From NCBI GenBank assembly GCA_018894105.1, contig CM032126.1, positions 24,712,391 through 24,776,390 of the forward strand: a DNA stretch of 64,000 nt, read 5' to 3'. Source of the DNA: Jacaranda mimosifolia (lineage: Eukaryota; Streptophyta; Magnoliopsida; Lamiales; Bignoniaceae). The notes below the pieces were generated by a model that made no database searches, was not told where the DNA came from, and worked only from the letters and a program-made list of their open reading frames with translations. The position numbers and the translations under genes are program-made. This document shows, one piece after another, positions 62,487-64,000 of the stretch (position 1 is the stretch's first letter; each line of letters opens with the position of its first letter).

Positions 62487-64000
62487 CTGTACAACCTTGC
62501 TTTATTATTGGACAGTTTAAGATGCCTCAGATGGGGAACATTATTATTGTTGCATAATAGGTGGACAGTTTTAAAATACCTCAGATAGAGAAAAACAAAC
62601 ATATGATGCAAGGAAGAAGCAATAGTTTTAATTCAAAATGCGTCATAAGCATGTTTGCAAGTAATTCCTCCTTACTTTCATAAATAGACATAAACTACAG
62701 TGCACGAAAGTGTTAAAGACATGTTTTCACACAGTTATGAATGTTTACATACCTATCCGACACAGAGATATTCAATGATAGGTGTCATTAGTTACAAGAA
62801 ATATCACACCAGTAAGCTTACAACAACATTGACCCTGTAATGGACAATTAAGAGGCAGTAATGATCAACTAAGAAAACCATCTTCTCTCAGCAACTGCAC
62901 ACATATATGTACATACAAGGTTGCTGCAGAACTGTTAGCACTCAATACTTATGATGCAATGTTGCAAAACTCTTTCCAGAGGAGAACTCTTTCTGAAAAT
63001 GGATAACTTAGGCCCAGGGTACTGCTAAATAACACTAACATGGTGCAAGAAAAGCTGTAAAAAGTTATGTATGTATTGGATATACCCTAAACCCAGCATT
63101 TACATCCTGCTTATATTTGTATTGGATTTTATAGAAGTTTATGAATGAGCGGGAAGGATGCCATGCAAGGTATGAACAAGCAAGTTTGATGTCACAAGGA
63201 GTTGAGGTCAAAAAAATCTGTGAAATTTAAGCGAAAGTGAAAGCACGTCGCGGAGAAGCAAGCCAAATACAAAAGTTGGTCACCACCTCGTAAACAAAAG
63301 TCCAAGAACAACTTCTCCGACAAGTTGTCATACAGACTCGAAGAGAATCTTATGAAATGTTATAGAAAAAAAGTGACCTAAGAAGTTGGATACACAAGAT
63401 ATTGATAATAATCATTCCCACTCTCTTTCGAAGGGAGCCAAAAATAGCATACACATTATACATTAGGTTTCTAGAAGTGAGACAAGCTAAGTTCTTTATC
63501 TAACAAAACCTAAATACTTGTTTTGCTTTATATTATATATAGAAGTCCATAGATTCACATATTCGAAAGTTGTGATGGGTATGAATCAGATAGCCGTATA
63601 AATTGATGACATACAATCTATGATGAGAGACAACGACTGGACCATTCTTAAAAAAATTTAGGAGAAACAAGTCTGCAACACGTTTGCCCAATAAATACAT
63701 ATATACACACACAAATATGAACTATTGTAAATATATATACATATATAAATGTATTATGCATTTGTAAAAGAGAGGCATTCATGTCAGTATTCTTACAAAA
63801 TTTTAGGACAAAACGTTTCCGGAACACGTCTGTCCAATAATATATATATGCATAAATACAAATATGAATTATATGTAAATATATACATATATAAATTTAA
63901 CTATGTATTTTCTAAAAGAGAGACACTCATGTTGTCGATGGTGCCGAACATTGAGTAGTGTGATGTGTGGACAATGGTGTTGCAGAAAAAAGAAAGTTTA
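62487..64000 (-). other. upstream NAA35 intron; no exon recognised
   Basis: The expected N-terminal NAA35 blocks were looked for on the minus strand and not found, so this is probably one long intron running off the window. It contains the tandem duplication at 63,655-63,935. Confidence 0.55.
63655..63935. repeat. imperfect tandem duplication, period ~147 bp
   Basis: Paired markers: aacacgtttgcccaata at 63,677 versus aacacgtctgtccaata at 63,823, and aaaagagaggcattcatgt at 63,767 versus aaaagagagacactcatgt at 63,914. The stretch between is tatata/acatata-rich in both units. Confidence 0.88.

Noticed and set aside
62487..64000. Search for N-terminal NAA35 exons
   Set aside because: None of the expected conserved blocks was found on the minus strand; the remaining exons probably lie beyond the window.
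1..64000. tRNA, rRNA or other structured RNA genes
   Set aside because: No convincing cloverleaf or box A/B pair and no rRNA sequence was noticed by eye; a covariance-model scan would be decisive.

Overview
This window is nuclear DNA from a flowering plant, most likely a eudicot. The evidence is two intron-rich genes with GT-AG introns and plant-type proteins, AT-rich spacers, and nested plant transposons (Mutator-like, hAT, PIF/Harbinger-type MITEs, Ty1/copia), plus a nuclear copy of organelle DNA. Nothing seen fixes the species. All calls come from reading the sequence and from recall of protein families; no database search was run.

Layout. About 1-8,170 is gene-free. It holds a decayed organelle insert in which a mitochondrial ccmC fragment abuts a plastid psaA fragment (about 4,060-4,815), and a GC-richer repeat-like island (about 6,100-7,150). 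A non-autonomous hAT element with an exact 8-bp target duplication lies at 8,180-9,526, followed by small repeats. From 18,367 down to 13,043 (minus strand) is a complete 15-coding-exon gene for an ANTH-domain clathrin assembly protein (AP180/CALM family, At5g35200-like, 559 aa). At 21,564-26,333 is a 4.8-kb Mutator-like element with degenerate terminal inverted repeats, a 9-bp target duplication and no transposase; it is filled with two arrays of an ~87-bp repeat in opposite orientations. At 27,922-34,806 is a 6.9-kb MULE with ~100-bp terminal inverted repeats and a 10-bp target duplication. It carries a decayed mudrA-type transposase (minus strand) and a separate intact 145-aa ORF (plus strand) with a GRF zinc finger and a C-terminal membrane helix. 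MITEs and a retroelement-like gene remnant follow to about 37,850.

From the right edge down to 39,117 (minus strand) is the 3' portion of a very long gene for NAA35/MAK10, the auxiliary subunit of the NatC N-terminal acetyltransferase. Twelve exons (558 codons plus stop) spread over 23.4 kb are visible; the N-terminal exons lie beyond the window. Its introns hold a gag-less copia retrotransposon (48,051-52,185, 5-bp target duplication), two PIF-type MITEs, a hAT remnant with a recognisable transposase C-terminus (59,235-60,254, 8-bp target duplication) and local tandem repeats.

The two host genes act in unrelated housekeeping processes, endocytic coat assembly and co-translational N-terminal acetylation. 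The least expected features are the GRF-finger membrane ORF inside an otherwise dead MULE, that MULE's premature stops (eleven found, all TAA or TAG, most where glutamine would fit), and the inverted-array MULE-like element.
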